Part shown: piece after piece, positions 46,153-54,825 of the stretch | How positions within the stretch are numbered: position 1 is the stretch's first letter | Layout of the letters: the number at the start of each line of letters is the position of its first letter | NCBI RefSeq assembly: GCF_001922345.1 | Contig: NZ_CP018811.1 | Coordinates: 1,550,001 to 1,614,000, forward strand | From: Paraburkholderia sp. SOS3 | GTDB taxonomy: Bacteria; Pseudomonadota; Gammaproteobacteria; Burkholderiales; Burkholderiaceae | Direction of reading: 5' to 3' | Length of the DNA: 64,000 nucleotides | Notes under the pieces: model-generated | The model's input: only the letters and a program-made list of their open reading frames with translations | Database searches by the model: none | What the model was told of the DNA's origin: nothing | Program-made: the position numbers and the translations under genes

Positions 46153-47358
46153 TTAGAGGCGGTTCTTCTTGCGCGTCGTGAGCATTCCGATCAGCCCCAT
46201 GATGCCGTTCGGCAGCAACAGCGGCACGAGCACGAAAATCGCGCCGAGAAAGAACAGCCAGTATTCGGCGAAGTGCGCGGTAAAGAAGCTCTTCGCGCCG
46301 TTCACCGCAAACGCACCGATAATCGGGCCGATCAACGTGCCGCGTCCGCCGACCGCGACCCAGATCGCCATCTCGATCGAATTGCCCGGCGACATTTCGC
46401 CCGGATTGATGATGCCGACCTGCGGCACGTACAGCGCGCCCGCGATGCCGCACAGCACCGCCGAAACGGTCCATACGAAAAGCTTGTACGCGAGCGGGCT
46501 GTAGCCGAGGAACATCAGCCGCGTCTCGCCGTCGCGCACCGCGGTGACCACGCGGCCGAGCTTCGACGTGACGACGGCGCGCGCGCCGATGAACGTCAGC
46601 ACGAGCACGGCGAACGTCATGAGGAACAGCACGGTGCGCGTGCCCGGATGCGTGATCGGGAAGCCGGCGATGCGCTTGAAGTCGGTGAAACCGTTATTCC
46701 CGCCGAAGCCGGTTTCATTGCGGTAGAACAGCAGCATCGCGGCAAACGTCATCGCCTGCGTGATGATCGACAGGTACACGCCTTTCACGCGCGAGCGGAA
46801 TGTGAAGAAGCCGAACACCCACGCGACCACGGCCGGCGCGAGCACGACGAGCAGTAGCGCGTACGCGAGATGCTGCGTGCCTTGCCAGTACCACGGCAGT
46901 TGATGCCAGTCGAGAAACACCATGAAGTCGGGCAGGTCGCTGCCGTATTTGCCGTCGTGGCCGATCGCGCGCATCAGATACATGCCGATCGCGTAGCCGC
47001 CGAGCGCGAAGAAGAGGCCGTGCCCAAGGCTCAGAATGCCGCAATAGCCCCAGACGAGATCGAGCGCGAGCGCGGCGATCGCGTAGCACATGAACTTGCC
47101 GGCGATCGTCATCGCGTAGGCCGACAGATGGAACGCGCTCGTTTGCGGCAGCACGAGCGCGGAAAACGGCACGCCGAGGCCGATCACGATCATCAGTGCG
47201 ATCAGCGCCTGCCATGCGCGGCGCGACAGCAGCGCGGGGCGCGGCGGCAAACCGAGCGCGAAGCCGGACAGGTCGGCCGGGTTGGCGTCGCCTGCCGTGC
47301 CGTTCGCCGCGGTGCGCGCGTCGACGGCGGCGGGTGAGGAAGTCGTGACGGAAGTCAT
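46153..47358 (-). CDS. urtC: Urea ABC transporter permease UrtC
   Basis: This 401-residue LivM-type inner-membrane permease has about nine helices after a cytoplasmic N-terminal extension of about 45 residues. It shows WGYCGILSLGHGLFFALGGYAIGMYLMR and the coupling segment AVRDGETRLMFLGY. It starts four bases from the end of urtB. Confidence 0.95.
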   Translation of the reverse strand: MTSVTTSSPAAVDARTAANGTAGDANPADLSGFALGLPPRPALLSRRAWQALIALMIVIGLGVPFSALVLPQTSAFHLSAYAMTIAGKFMCYAIAALALDLVWGYCGILSLGHGLFFALGGYAIGMYLMRAIGHDGKYGSDLPDFMVFLDWHQLPWYWQGTQHLAYALLLVVLAPAVVAWVFGFFTFRSRVKGVYLSIITQAMTFAAMLLFYRNETGFGGNNGFTDFKRIAGFPITHPGTRTVLFLMTFAVLVLTFIGARAVVTSKLGRVVTAVRDGETRLMFLGYSPLAYKLFVWTVSAVLCGIAGALYVPQVGIINPGEMSPGNSIEMAIWVAVGGRGTLIGPIIGAFAVNGAKSFFTAHFAEYWLFFLGAIFVLVPLLLPNGIMGLIGMLTTRKKNRL

Positions 47359-47362
47359 GTCG

Positions 47363-49024
47363 TTACGCCTCCGCGCTGCGGCCCTTCAGGGCGAACATGC
47401 CCTGCGGACGCTTCTGGATAAACAGCACGATCAGCACGAGCACCGCGATCTTCGCGAGCACCGCGCCCCAGAACGGCTCGATGGTCTTGCTGACGAGGCC
47501 GAGCCCGAAGCCGCCGAGCACCGTGCCGGCGATCTGGCCGACGCCGCCCAGGACGACCGCCATAAACGAATCGATGATGTAGCTCTGGCCGAGGTCCGGT
47601 CCGACGTTGCCGATCTGCGAGAGCGCGCAGCCGCCGAGGCCCGCGATGCCGGCGCCGAACGCGAACGCGTACGAGTCGACGAGGGCGGTCTTGACGCCGA
47701 CGCATGCGGCCATGCGGCGGTTCTGCGTGACGGCGCGCACGAACAGGCCGAGACGCGTTTTCGTCAGCACGGCCCACGCGATGCCGACCACGATCAGCGA
47801 GAACGCGAGAATCGCGAGCCGGTTGTACGGCAGGATCAGGTTCTGCATCACGGTGACGCCGCCGCTCATCCACGACGGGTTCACCACTTGCACGTTCTGC
47901 GCGCCGAAGATCATGCGCGTGGCCTGGATCAGGATCAGGCTGACGCCGAAGGTCGTGAGCAGCGTTTCGAGCGGGCGGCCGTACAGGTGCTTGAGCACGA
48001 GCCGTTCGAGCACGATGCCGACCAGCGCCGCCGCGACGAACGAGGCAGGAATCGCGAATAGCGGATACCAGTCGAATGCGCCAGGTGTGTAGCGTTGCAT
48101 CAGGTTCTGCACGACATAGGTGGCGTACGCGCCGATCATCAGGAATTCGCCGTGCGCCATATTGATCACGCCGATCAGGCCATAGGTGATCGCGAGGCCG
48201 AGCGCCGCGAGCAGCAGTACGCTGCCAAGCGACAGTCCCGCGAACACGGTGCCCACGATTTCGCTGCGGCGCTGGATCGCGTCGAGCGCCTCGATGCCTT
48301 GCTGTGCGGCCGCGCGCACACGTGCATCGGACTCCGCGAAGCTGCCGTCTGGCTTCTTCGCGACGATCGGGCGCAGCAGTTCGTTCATCTCGAGATCGTG
48401 CCGCGCGGCGACGAGCTGCACGGCTTCGAGCCGCTTCGCGGCGTCGGGGTCGTGCAGCGCGGTCATGGCCCACAGCACGTCGAGGCGGCGTTTCAAGGCC
48501 GGGTCGGTTTCCTTGGCGCGTGCCGCGTCGATCATCGGCTTCATCGCGATGTCGGGGCTTTTCAACAACTCGCCGATCGCGGCGCGCCGCGTTTCGAGGT
48601 CCGGCGAGGCGAGCTGCAGGCCCGAGAGCGCGCCCGCGACTTTCGAGCGCAACAGGTTATTCAGCGTGACCGGTTGCGCGTCGCCTGCTGCGACTGTTTT
48701 ACCGGTTACTGCATCGGTGGCGTGGTCGCCGCCGTCGGCCGATTGAATCAGCACTTCGCCGGAGTCGGTCGCGAGTGCGTTGTCTTCGGAGAGCGCTTTC
48801 AATAGCGCGAGCGACGGCGCGTCGTGCATCGCGATCAGCTTGTCGATCGCGGCGGACTTCGCGTCGAAGTCGTCGGCGGCGAGCGGTGCGACGTCGGCCG
48901 TCGTCAATGCGAACGCATGTAGCGGGGCGGCCAGCGCCATATACAACGCGCACGCGGCAACAGCGGAGAAAAAGCGCGAGGCGCTGGCTTTGCGCCGCAC
49001 GAGTCTGGAGAAGAAGAACGCCAT
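47363..49024 (-). CDS. urtB: Urea ABC transporter permease UrtB
   Basis: This 553-residue protein has a signal-like N-terminus (FFSAVAACALYMALAAPLHAFA) and a soluble domain of about 230 residues with HEAT-like helices. The LivH-type permease domain follows (LSLGSVLLLAALGLAITYGLIGVINMAHGEFLMIGAYATY). The long N-terminal periplasmic domain is a normal feature of proteobacterial UrtB. The ATG at 49024 is preferred (AAAGG upstream); an ATG at 49051 is possible. Confidence 0.93.
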   Translation of the reverse strand: MAFFFSRLVRRKASASRFFSAVAACALYMALAAPLHAFALTTADVAPLAADDFDAKSAAIDKLIAMHDAPSLALLKALSEDNALATDSGEVLIQSADGGDHATDAVTGKTVAAGDAQPVTLNNLLRSKVAGALSGLQLASPDLETRRAAIGELLKSPDIAMKPMIDAARAKETDPALKRRLDVLWAMTALHDPDAAKRLEAVQLVAARHDLEMNELLRPIVAKKPDGSFAESDARVRAAAQQGIEALDAIQRRSEIVGTVFAGLSLGSVLLLAALGLAITYGLIGVINMAHGEFLMIGAYATYVVQNLMQRYTPGAFDWYPLFAIPASFVAAALVGIVLERLVLKHLYGRPLETLLTTFGVSLILIQATRMIFGAQNVQVVNPSWMSGGVTVMQNLILPYNRLAILAFSLIVVGIAWAVLTKTRLGLFVRAVTQNRRMAACVGVKTALVDSYAFAFGAGIAGLGGCALSQIGNVGPDLGQSYIIDSFMAVVLGGVGQIAGTVLGGFGLGLVSKTIEPFWGAVLAKIAVLVLIVLFIQKRPQGMFALKGRSAEA

Positions 49025-49194
49025 GATGGCCTTTGAAGAGAAAACCGGCATGCATGCCGGCGGCATCGGATGATGCGTCCGATGCCGCGTGCTACAGATC
49101 GAGCCCGGCTTCGATCGACGGACGACTGTCGACTCATTGCGTTCGAATCCGGGCCCGAGGCGAAGCGTTCGACGCGCTCGGGCGCGCCGCCTGC

Positions 49195-50493
49195 TTACGC
49201 CGCGCGCGAGCGCCGCAGGAACGACGGAATCGAACTGACCACGTCGGGCTTGTGCTCGTTGCCGGCGATATACGGGCTCCACGGCTGCGCGCGAATCGCG
49301 GTCTTTGTCTTCCAGACCACGTTGAACTGCCCGTCGCCGCGAATTTCGCCGATCATCACGGGCTTGTGCAGATGGTGGTTGCCGTCCATCTCGAGCGTGA
49401 AGCCCGACGGCGCCGCGAACTTCTGGCCTATCATCGCGACGCGCACCTTGTCGACGTCGGTGCTCTTCGCTTTCTCGACGGCCTGCTTCCACATATGGAT
49501 GCCGACGAAAGTCGCTTCCATCGGGTCGTTCGTCACGCGCTTCGAACCGCCCGGCAGGCTTTGCGCCTTCACATACGAGGCGAACTCTTCCTTGAACGCC
49601 GTGTTGTTCGGTCCTTTCACCGACATGAAGTAATTCCACGCGGCCAGGTGCCCGACGAGCGGCTTCGTGTCGATGCCGCGCAGCTCTTCCTCGCCGACCG
49701 AGAACGCGACGACGGGGACGTCGGTCGCCTTGATGCCCTGGTTGCCGAGTTCCTTGTAGAACGGCACGTTCGAATCGCCGTTGATGGTCGAGACGACCGT
49801 GGTCTTGCCGCCTTGCGAGAACGTCTTGATGTTCGCGACGATCGTCTGATAGTCGCTGTGGCCGAACGGCGTGTAGACCTCCTGGATGTCGGCATCCTGC
49901 ACACCCTTCGAATGCAGGAACGCGCGCAGGATCTTGTTCGTCGTACGCGGGTAGACGTAGTCGGTGCCGAGCAGGAAGAAACGCTTCGCGCCGCCGCCTT
50001 CGCTGCTCATCAGGTACTCGACCGCCGGGATCGCCTGCTGGTTCGGCGCCGCGCCCGTATAGAACACGTTGCGCGACATCTCTTCGCCTTCGTACTGCAC
50101 CGGGTAGTAGAGCAGCCCGTTCAGTTCCTCGAACACGGGCAGCACGGACTTGCGCGACACCGATGTCCAGCATCCGAATACGCAGGCCACCTTGTCCTGG
50201 GTCAGCAGCTGGCGGGCCTTTTCGGCGAAGAGCGGCCAGTTCGACGCCGGGTCGACGACCACGGGCTGGATTTGCCGGCCCATCACGCCGCCGTTCTTGT
50301 TGATGTCGGAGATCGTCATCAACGCGGTGTCCTTGAGCGACGTCTCCGAAATCGCCATCGTGCCGGACAGCGAGTGCAGAATGCCGACCTTGATCGGCCC
50401 GCTGTTCGACTGCGCGTTGGCGAACGGCACCTTGCCCGCGAGCGCGAGCGCGCCCGACATCGAACCGAGCTTCAGAAGACTGCGACGTTTCAT
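49195..50493 (-). CDS. urtA: Urea ABC transporter substrate-binding protein UrtA
   Basis: This 432-residue periplasmic binding protein has a twin-arginine-like signal (MKRRSLLKLGSMSGALALAG) and a type-1 LivJ-like fold: IKVGILHSLSGTMAISETSLKDTALM, then FGCWTSVSRKSVLPVFEELN. It captures urea or short amides for UrtBCDE. It is the first gene of the urt-ure block; a sigma-54 consensus site lies 133 bases upstream. Confidence 0.95.
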   Translation of the reverse strand: MKRRSLLKLGSMSGALALAGKVPFANAQSNSGPIKVGILHSLSGTMAISETSLKDTALMTISDINKNGGVMGRQIQPVVVDPASNWPLFAEKARQLLTQDKVACVFGCWTSVSRKSVLPVFEELNGLLYYPVQYEGEEMSRNVFYTGAAPNQQAIPAVEYLMSSEGGGAKRFFLLGTDYVYPRTTNKILRAFLHSKGVQDADIQEVYTPFGHSDYQTIVANIKTFSQGGKTTVVSTINGDSNVPFYKELGNQGIKATDVPVVAFSVGEEELRGIDTKPLVGHLAAWNYFMSVKGPNNTAFKEEFASYVKAQSLPGGSKRVTNDPMEATFVGIHMWKQAVEKAKSTDVDKVRVAMIGQKFAAPSGFTLEMDGNHHLHKPVMIGEIRGDGQFNVVWKTKTAIRAQPWSPYIAGNEHKPDVVSSIPSFLRRSRAA

Positions 50494-50625
50494 GTGCTAC
50501 CCCTTGCCTTTGATGTTGAGTGTGTTGTTGGTTCTTGCGGCTCGCGCCGCGTGGCTATTGCGGCGGCCGGTCGAATGGCGGACCGGCAGATGGTTGCGTA
50601 GTGCATGACTGGCCGCGTTGATTAC

Positions 50626-50641
50626 TGCAAGGCACATGCCA
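50626..50641 (-). promoter_or_regulatory. Sigma-54 (-24/-12) promoter for urtA
   Basis: On the minus strand the sequence reads TGGCATGTGCCTTGCA. It keeps GG at -24 and GC at -12 with the exact spacing of the TGGCACG-N4-TTGCA consensus. It lies 133 bases before the urtA start, consistent with nitrogen-limitation control. Confidence 0.7.
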
Positions 50642-50833
50642 ATCGTTGCAAAGCAGCACGGAGCGGCTAACATGCGCGCTGCAAGGCGGGTTCCGGTAGG
50701 CCGGCCGCGCAAGCTTTCCATGCGTAACGAGGGCCAAAGCGGTGCATGCGTGCACGACGCGCCTCTTCGCGGTGCGTGTCGCGCCGCAACGAAGCACATG
50801 CGCGATGACGTGCGCACGACGCGCGAGGCGGGT

Positions 50834-50882
50834 GCGCACGTTCGGTGCGCGGCTGCCGTGAGGTTGCGCACTGGTTGTGCAC
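50834..50882. promoter_or_regulatory. Pair of NtrC-like dyads
   Basis: GCGCAC-N5-GTGCGC (50834-50850) and GCGCAC-N5-GTGCAC (50866-50882) resemble the enteric NtrC site TGCACC-N5-GGTGCA. Their centres are 32 bases apart, about three helical turns, and lie about 210-240 bases upstream of the -12/-24 element. Confidence 0.5.
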
Positions 50883-50949
50883 CGGCGCGCGGCTGCATAC
50901 ACTGAAAGACTGCGGCCGGGAAACTGCGATCGACCACCTGCCGACCATC

Positions 50950-51013
50950 GATCGCCGGTCGATCGCCGGTCAATCGCCAACGAATCACCGAATCGCCGAA
51001 TCACCGAATCGCC
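50950..51013. repeat. Short tandem repeats before the transaminase gene
   Basis: GATCGCCGGTC occurs twice in a row (50950-50971), and GAATCACCGAATCGCC twice in a row (50982-51013). All are built from an 8-base theme. The array ends 34 bases before the ATG. Confidence 0.6.
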
Positions 51014-51047
51014 ATTAACCAACCCACTGAAGACCTGGAGACGCAAG

Positions 51048-52376
51048 ATGAATGACCGCGCTGCCAACATGCTCGACCTGTCCGCGTTCTGGATGCCGTT
51101 CACCGCGAACCGGCAGTACAAGAGCGCGCCGCGGCTGCTTTCGAAAGCGAAGGGGATGTACTACACGTCGCATGACGGACGGCGCATCCTCGACGGCACG
51201 GCAGGGCTGTGGTGCGTGAACGCGGGCCATTGCCGCGACGAGATCGTCGCGGCGGTGCAGGAGCAGGCGGCCGAGATGGACTTCGCGCCGACCTTCCAGA
51301 TGGGCCACCCGAAAGCCTTCGAAGCGGCGACGAAGATCGCGAAGCACACGCCCGGCGACCTCAAGCACATTTTCTTCGGCAACTCCGGATCGGAGGCCGT
51401 CGATACGGCGCTCAAGATCGCGCTTGCCTACCATCGCGCGCGCGGCGAAGGGCAACGCACGCGCTTTATCAGCCGCGAGCGCGGCTATCACGGCGTGAAC
51501 TTCGGCGGCACGTCGGTGGGCGGCGTTCCGGCCAACCGCAAAGCGTATTCGGGCGCGATGCTGCCGGCGGTCGACTATCTGCCGCATACGCTGAACATCA
51601 AGGAAGCGGCATTTTCGAAAGGGCAGCCCAAGTGGGGCGCGCATCTGGCCGATGAACTCGAGCGTCTCGTCACGCTGCACGATGCATCGACGATCGCCGC
51701 CGTCATCGTCGAGCCCGTGGCCGGGTCGACCGGCGTGCTGGTGCCGCCGCAAGGCTATCTCGAGCGTTTGCGCGAGATCTGCGACAAGCACGGCATCCTG
51801 CTGATTTTCGATGAAGTGATCACCGGTTGGGGCCGCCTCGGCACGCCGTTCGCCGCGCAGTACTTCAAGGTCACGCCGGACCTGTTGACGATGGCGAAGG
51901 GCACCAACAATGCCGCGGCGCCGTTGGGCGCGGTCGCTGCGAGCACGCGGATTCACGATGCGATCGTCAACAGCGCGCCCGCGGGCATCGAGCTGTTTCA
52001 CGGGTACACGTACTCGGGGCACCCGATTGCGACAGCCGCCGCGTGCGCCACGATCGATCTGTATGAGCGCGAGCAGCTGTTCGCGCGGTCCGCGAAGCTC
52101 GCGCCCGTGTTCGAGGCCGCGATTCATTCGCTGCGCGGCTCGCGGCATGTGATCGACATCCGCAACCTCGGGCTGATCGGCGGCGTCGAGCTCGCGCCGC
52201 GCGATGGCGCGCCGGGCGCGCGCGGCTACGAAACGTTCGTGCGGTGTTTCCAGAAGGGCGTGCTCGTGCGTCCCGCCGGCGACATCCTCGAGTTTTCGCC
52301 GCCGTTCATTGCCGACGAGGAACAGCTTGCGGAGATCTTCAAAACAGTCGGCGAGGCATTGAACGAAGTCGACTGA
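51048..52376 (+). CDS. aptA: Omega-amino acid:pyruvate transaminase
   Basis: This 442-residue class-III PLP aminotransferase matches beta-alanine:pyruvate transaminases: MLDLSAFWMPFTANRQYKSAPRL, GNSGSEAVDTALKIALAYHRARG, LLIFDEVITGWGRLGTPFAA (the cofactor Asp) and LLTMAKGTNNAAAPLGAV (the PLP Lys). It removes the amino group of beta-alanine or similar omega-amino acids, for example from pyrimidine or polyamine breakdown, which suits its place next to the urea-uptake block. The ATG at 51048 has GGAG upstream. Confidence 0.93.
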   Translation: MNDRAANMLDLSAFWMPFTANRQYKSAPRLLSKAKGMYYTSHDGRRILDGTAGLWCVNAGHCRDEIVAAVQEQAAEMDFAPTFQMGHPKAFEAATKIAKHTPGDLKHIFFGNSGSEAVDTALKIALAYHRARGEGQRTRFISRERGYHGVNFGGTSVGGVPANRKAYSGAMLPAVDYLPHTLNIKEAAFSKGQPKWGAHLADELERLVTLHDASTIAAVIVEPVAGSTGVLVPPQGYLERLREICDKHGILLIFDEVITGWGRLGTPFAAQYFKVTPDLLTMAKGTNNAAAPLGAVAASTRIHDAIVNSAPAGIELFHGYTYSGHPIATAAACATIDLYEREQLFARSAKLAPVFEAAIHSLRGSRHVIDIRNLGLIGGVELAPRDGAPGARGYETFVRCFQKGVLVRPAGDILEFSPPFIADEEQLAEIFKTVGEALNEVD

Positions 52377-52403
52377 AGGAGAATCGGGCGGTGCGGTAAA
52401 GGC

Positions 52404-52456
52404 GGCGGCGCGGGCCGCGGCGGCATGGTGTGCCGCCCGGTCCGCGCCGCCGTGTT
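52404..52456 (+). terminator. Hairpin after the transaminase gene
   Basis: GGCGGCGCGG pairs with CCGCGCCGCC, with an inner G/C-rich stem, and is followed by GTGTTT. It separates the transaminase gene from the convergent DUF3443 gene. Confidence 0.55.
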
Positions 52457-52485
52457 TCATTCTGGGGTGTTGAGGCCTGGGCGCT

Positions 52486-54105
52486 TCAGAATGCGACGAA
52501 CGGTCCGGTTCTGTCGCCTGCCTGAGTGCCGCTCAATACTGTATAGACACTGCGACCGTAATAGAAAGGCAAGCCCCACACGAACATGTTCGACGACAGC
52601 GATAGCGCGCCGAGACTGTCATACGCGGCGTAGTGCGATTCGAAGAGCCGCTCGGCATCGGCGATCGAGAATGGCACCGTCGCCTGCAGGCCGACGGTCG
52701 ACATCATCGTCGCGCTGAGACTCAGCGTGTTCTGCGGCGCGAACCAGTTGTTGACGCCGGTCGGGATCGACGTGTCGCGGAACATCAACCCGTTCGTGCC
52801 GCTGTCGACGATGGCCGGTACCGAGCGGCTCGCGTACATCGTCGTCAGTGTCCCTTGATCGCTGACGGCGAGGATGGTCGGGTTGGCGGGCAATGCGTTG
52901 TTCGACCGTGTGCCGACGCCGAAAATCAGCTCGCCGGCTGCGCTTGCCTGTCCGTCGGGCGGCAGCGCGGGCAGGCGGATGATCGTGCCGTTGTTGTCGG
53001 TGGCGAAGGCGGCGACCGGATTCATGGTCTGCTGCTCGAGCGGTACGCGCGCGGCCGTGCACGACGTGGCGCCGGCACAGTAATAGTAGGTCGCGGCGAG
53101 CGCGGTCTGCGCGGCCTGCGGGAAATCGCGTGCGCGATGGCCGATGCCGACCACGCCCTTTGCGCCGAGCGCATCGACCGTGCCGAGGTCCGCGACGCCG
53201 CGTGACACGCAGTCGGCGGGCGTCGATCCGTAGGCATCGTCGCCGACGATCTGCACGGGGATGTCGCGCGCGGTCATGCCGCCGATCGTCACGTCCGCGC
53301 GACGCAGCGCGCCCCATAGGTAGCCGGAGCCGAACAGCGCGCATTGCGCGAGCGGCGCGTTGCCGCTTGTGTCGTTCGATGCACCCGTTTGTTGCGGCAG
53401 GCGCGAGGCCTGCGACGAGCCGAGCGCGCTCGCGAAGACGCGCACGCCGATCGAGCCGGTGTCGAGCAGCATGTGGTCGACGGTGGAGCAGGCGGCATCG
53501 GTTGGCGCGTTCGGTGGGCACAGTTTTACCGTGACGTAGGGCTGGTTCACGGTTGCGCCGAGTGTGTTGTCGATCGTGATCGATGCAATGTTCGGCGGGG
53601 CGGTGGGGGTGTCGTCGCTGGAAGAGCTACCGCCGGAAGAGCTACCGCCGGAAGAGCTACCGCCGGAAGAGCTACCGCCGGAAGAGCTACCGCCGGAAGA
53701 GCTACCGCCGGAAGAGCCGCCGCCGGAAGAGCCACCGCCGGAAGAGCCACCGCCGGAAGAGCCGCCGCCGGAAGAGTCACCACCGGAAGAGCCGCCGCTG
53801 GAAGAACCACCGCCGGAAGAACCACCGCCGGAAGAACCACCGTCAACCACAGCACCCCCGGAAGCCCCATTCCCCCTTGGCGCGCCACTTGCGCCAGTAG
53901 CCCCGTTCGCCTTCCCGCCACTGGTTGTATTGGCAACGGTCGGGCTTTTCGACGGCTCGGCCGCCTTGCCGAGCCACGACTGCGAATCCAGCGCCGTGCT
54001 GTCCTCGCCGCCGCAGGCGGATAACGCCGCTGCGAGCGTTGCCGCGCACAGCGCCTTGCCCAATCGCGATCCGCCCATCGTCGCGTAGTTCCTCGTCTCG
54101 AACAT
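52486..54105 (-). CDS. DUF3443 lipoprotein with pepsin-like aspartic protease motifs
   Basis: This 539-residue protein has a lipoprotein signal with lipobox LSAC (Cys31). A Gly/Ser linker follows (about residues 82-163), encoded by a 15-base tandem repeat, and then a globular DUF3443 domain. Two copies of the aspartic-protease active-site signature are visible: MLLDTGSIGVRV (Asp215) and AIVDSGTNGLMF (Asp434). Between them are GVVGIG (317-322) and GELIFG (391-396), in the places where pepsins have GILGLG and G-L-FGG. This predicts a cell-envelope bilobal protease; the family is formally uncharacterised. The ATG at 54105 has GAGTGAGGG upstream, overlapping the DUF2844 stop. Confidence 0.82.
   Translation of the reverse strand: MFETRNYATMGGSRLGKALCAATLAAALSACGGEDSTALDSQSWLGKAAEPSKSPTVANTTSGGKANGATGASGAPRGNGASGGAVVDGGSSGGGSSGGGSSSGGSSGGDSSGGGSSGGGSSGGGSSGGGSSGGSSSGGSSSGGSSSGGSSSGGSSSGGSSSSDDTPTAPPNIASITIDNTLGATVNQPYVTVKLCPPNAPTDAACSTVDHMLLDTGSIGVRVFASALGSSQASRLPQQTGASNDTSGNAPLAQCALFGSGYLWGALRRADVTIGGMTARDIPVQIVGDDAYGSTPADCVSRGVADLGTVDALGAKGVVGIGHRARDFPQAAQTALAATYYYCAGATSCTAARVPLEQQTMNPVAAFATDNNGTIIRLPALPPDGQASAAGELIFGVGTRSNNALPANPTILAVSDQGTLTTMYASRSVPAIVDSGTNGLMFRDTSIPTGVNNWFAPQNTLSLSATMMSTVGLQATVPFSIADAERLFESHYAAYDSLGALSLSSNMFVWGLPFYYGRSVYTVLSGTQAGDRTGPFVAF
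53621..53845. repeat. 15-base tandem repeat (15 units) encoding a Gly/Ser linker
   Basis: Fifteen units of GAAGAGCTACCGCCG and variants are present. The first six are identical; the remainder carry one to three changes. On the minus strand they encode GGSSS/GGGSS pentapeptides between the lipid anchor and globular domain of the DUF3443 protein. Unit length keeps the frame if copies are gained or lost. Confidence 0.92.
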
Positions 54106-54113
54106 GATTGCCC

Positions 54114-54581
54114 TCACTCCAGATCGCCCATATCGACGCGCGCCGGCACGAGCCGCGGCAGCCACGCCTTGCCGATAAACCGTCCTTGATGTCCGATCGA
54201 CTCGATCTGCAAATCCCCGCTACGCTCGACGAGCGGACTCGTGCCGCGCGGTGCGCGCCGGGCGGCCGATGCGACATTCGGGAAGTAGCTGCCGAGCAGC
54301 GCAGTCATATCGGGGCGCACGGGTCCGCTCCACGTCACCGCGAATACGATGCCGTCGAGCGACGCGTATTCATGCACCGTGACACCGTCAGCCGTACTCG
54401 TGCTGTGCAGCGTCCAGGACGGATTCGAAGCAGCCGCTTGCGCGGCGCCGCGCAACAGCGGCTTGCCGGCTGCGTTCGAGGCGGTCTGGCTCGGCTTGCC
54501 GCCCAACGTCGCATGCGACACGGTGGGGAACAACAGCAGCGCGGCGAATGCGCCGGCCGCGATCGATGAACATCGGCTCAC
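54114..54581 (-). CDS. DUF2844 exported protein
   Basis: This 155-residue protein has a Sec signal peptide (SIAAGAFAALLLFPTVSHA) and the DUF2844 body: ATLGGKPSQT, TADGVTVHEYASLDGIVFAVTWSGPVRPD and the end LPRLVPARVDMGDLE. Members occur next to DUF3443 genes in Burkholderia. It ends eight bases before the DUF3443 start, so the two are probably coupled and may act together in the envelope. Function unknown. Confidence 0.85.
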   Translation of the reverse strand: MSRCSSIAAGAFAALLLFPTVSHATLGGKPSQTASNAAGKPLLRGAAQAAASNPSWTLHSTSTADGVTVHEYASLDGIVFAVTWSGPVRPDMTALLGSYFPNVASAARRAPRGTSPLVERSGDLQIESIGHQGRFIGKAWLPRLVPARVDMGDLE

Positions 54582-54772
54582 AGGTCATGCTCCGGAAAAA
54601 GGTCGAAGCATGGTGCCAGACGAACACATCAGGATGGCTTACGAAATTTCAGAATCGATGCGCGGAAAAGGCATCAGATGAAGCGCGAGGAAGACAGGCG
54701 AGTGCAACGTGAGAATGCGCAGGCGCGGCGGCCAGCGCAAAGAGCGAAATGCAAAGAGAGAAATGCGAGAGC

Positions 54773-54802
54773 AAAAAAAGCGCCGGCCCACGGCCGGCGC
54801 TT
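54773..54802 (-). terminator. Rho-independent terminator after the rhodanese gene
   Basis: On the minus strand AAGCGCCGGCC pairs with GGCCGGCGCTT around GTG and is followed by T residues. It lies 24 bases after the rhodanese stop. Confidence 0.88.
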
Positions 54803-54825
54803 CTCACATCCACGAACCCGCAAGC

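Larger units (their letters stand above)
50494..51047. other. Divergent control region between urtA and the transaminase gene
   Basis: These 554 bases contain no supported gene. They hold a sigma-54-type promoter for urtA, two NtrC-like dyads and a small tandem-repeat cluster next to the transaminase start. Confidence 0.7.

Noticed and set aside
47363..50173. Reading the urtB frame as one 936-codon gene extending into urtA
   Set aside because: The upstream part is an Arg-rich out-of-frame shadow of urtA. The real urtB begins at the signal peptide near 49024.
53621..53845. Possible CRISPR array
   Set aside because: Units are 15 bases, contiguous without spacers, and in frame with a coding sequence. 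No cas gene is nearby.
53564..54088. Plus-strand frame with repeated Pro-Glu-Glu-Leu/Pro units
   Set aside because: It is the reverse reading of the 15-base repeat that encodes the Gly/Ser linker of the DUF3443 protein. The minus-strand product has a signal peptide and a conserved domain.
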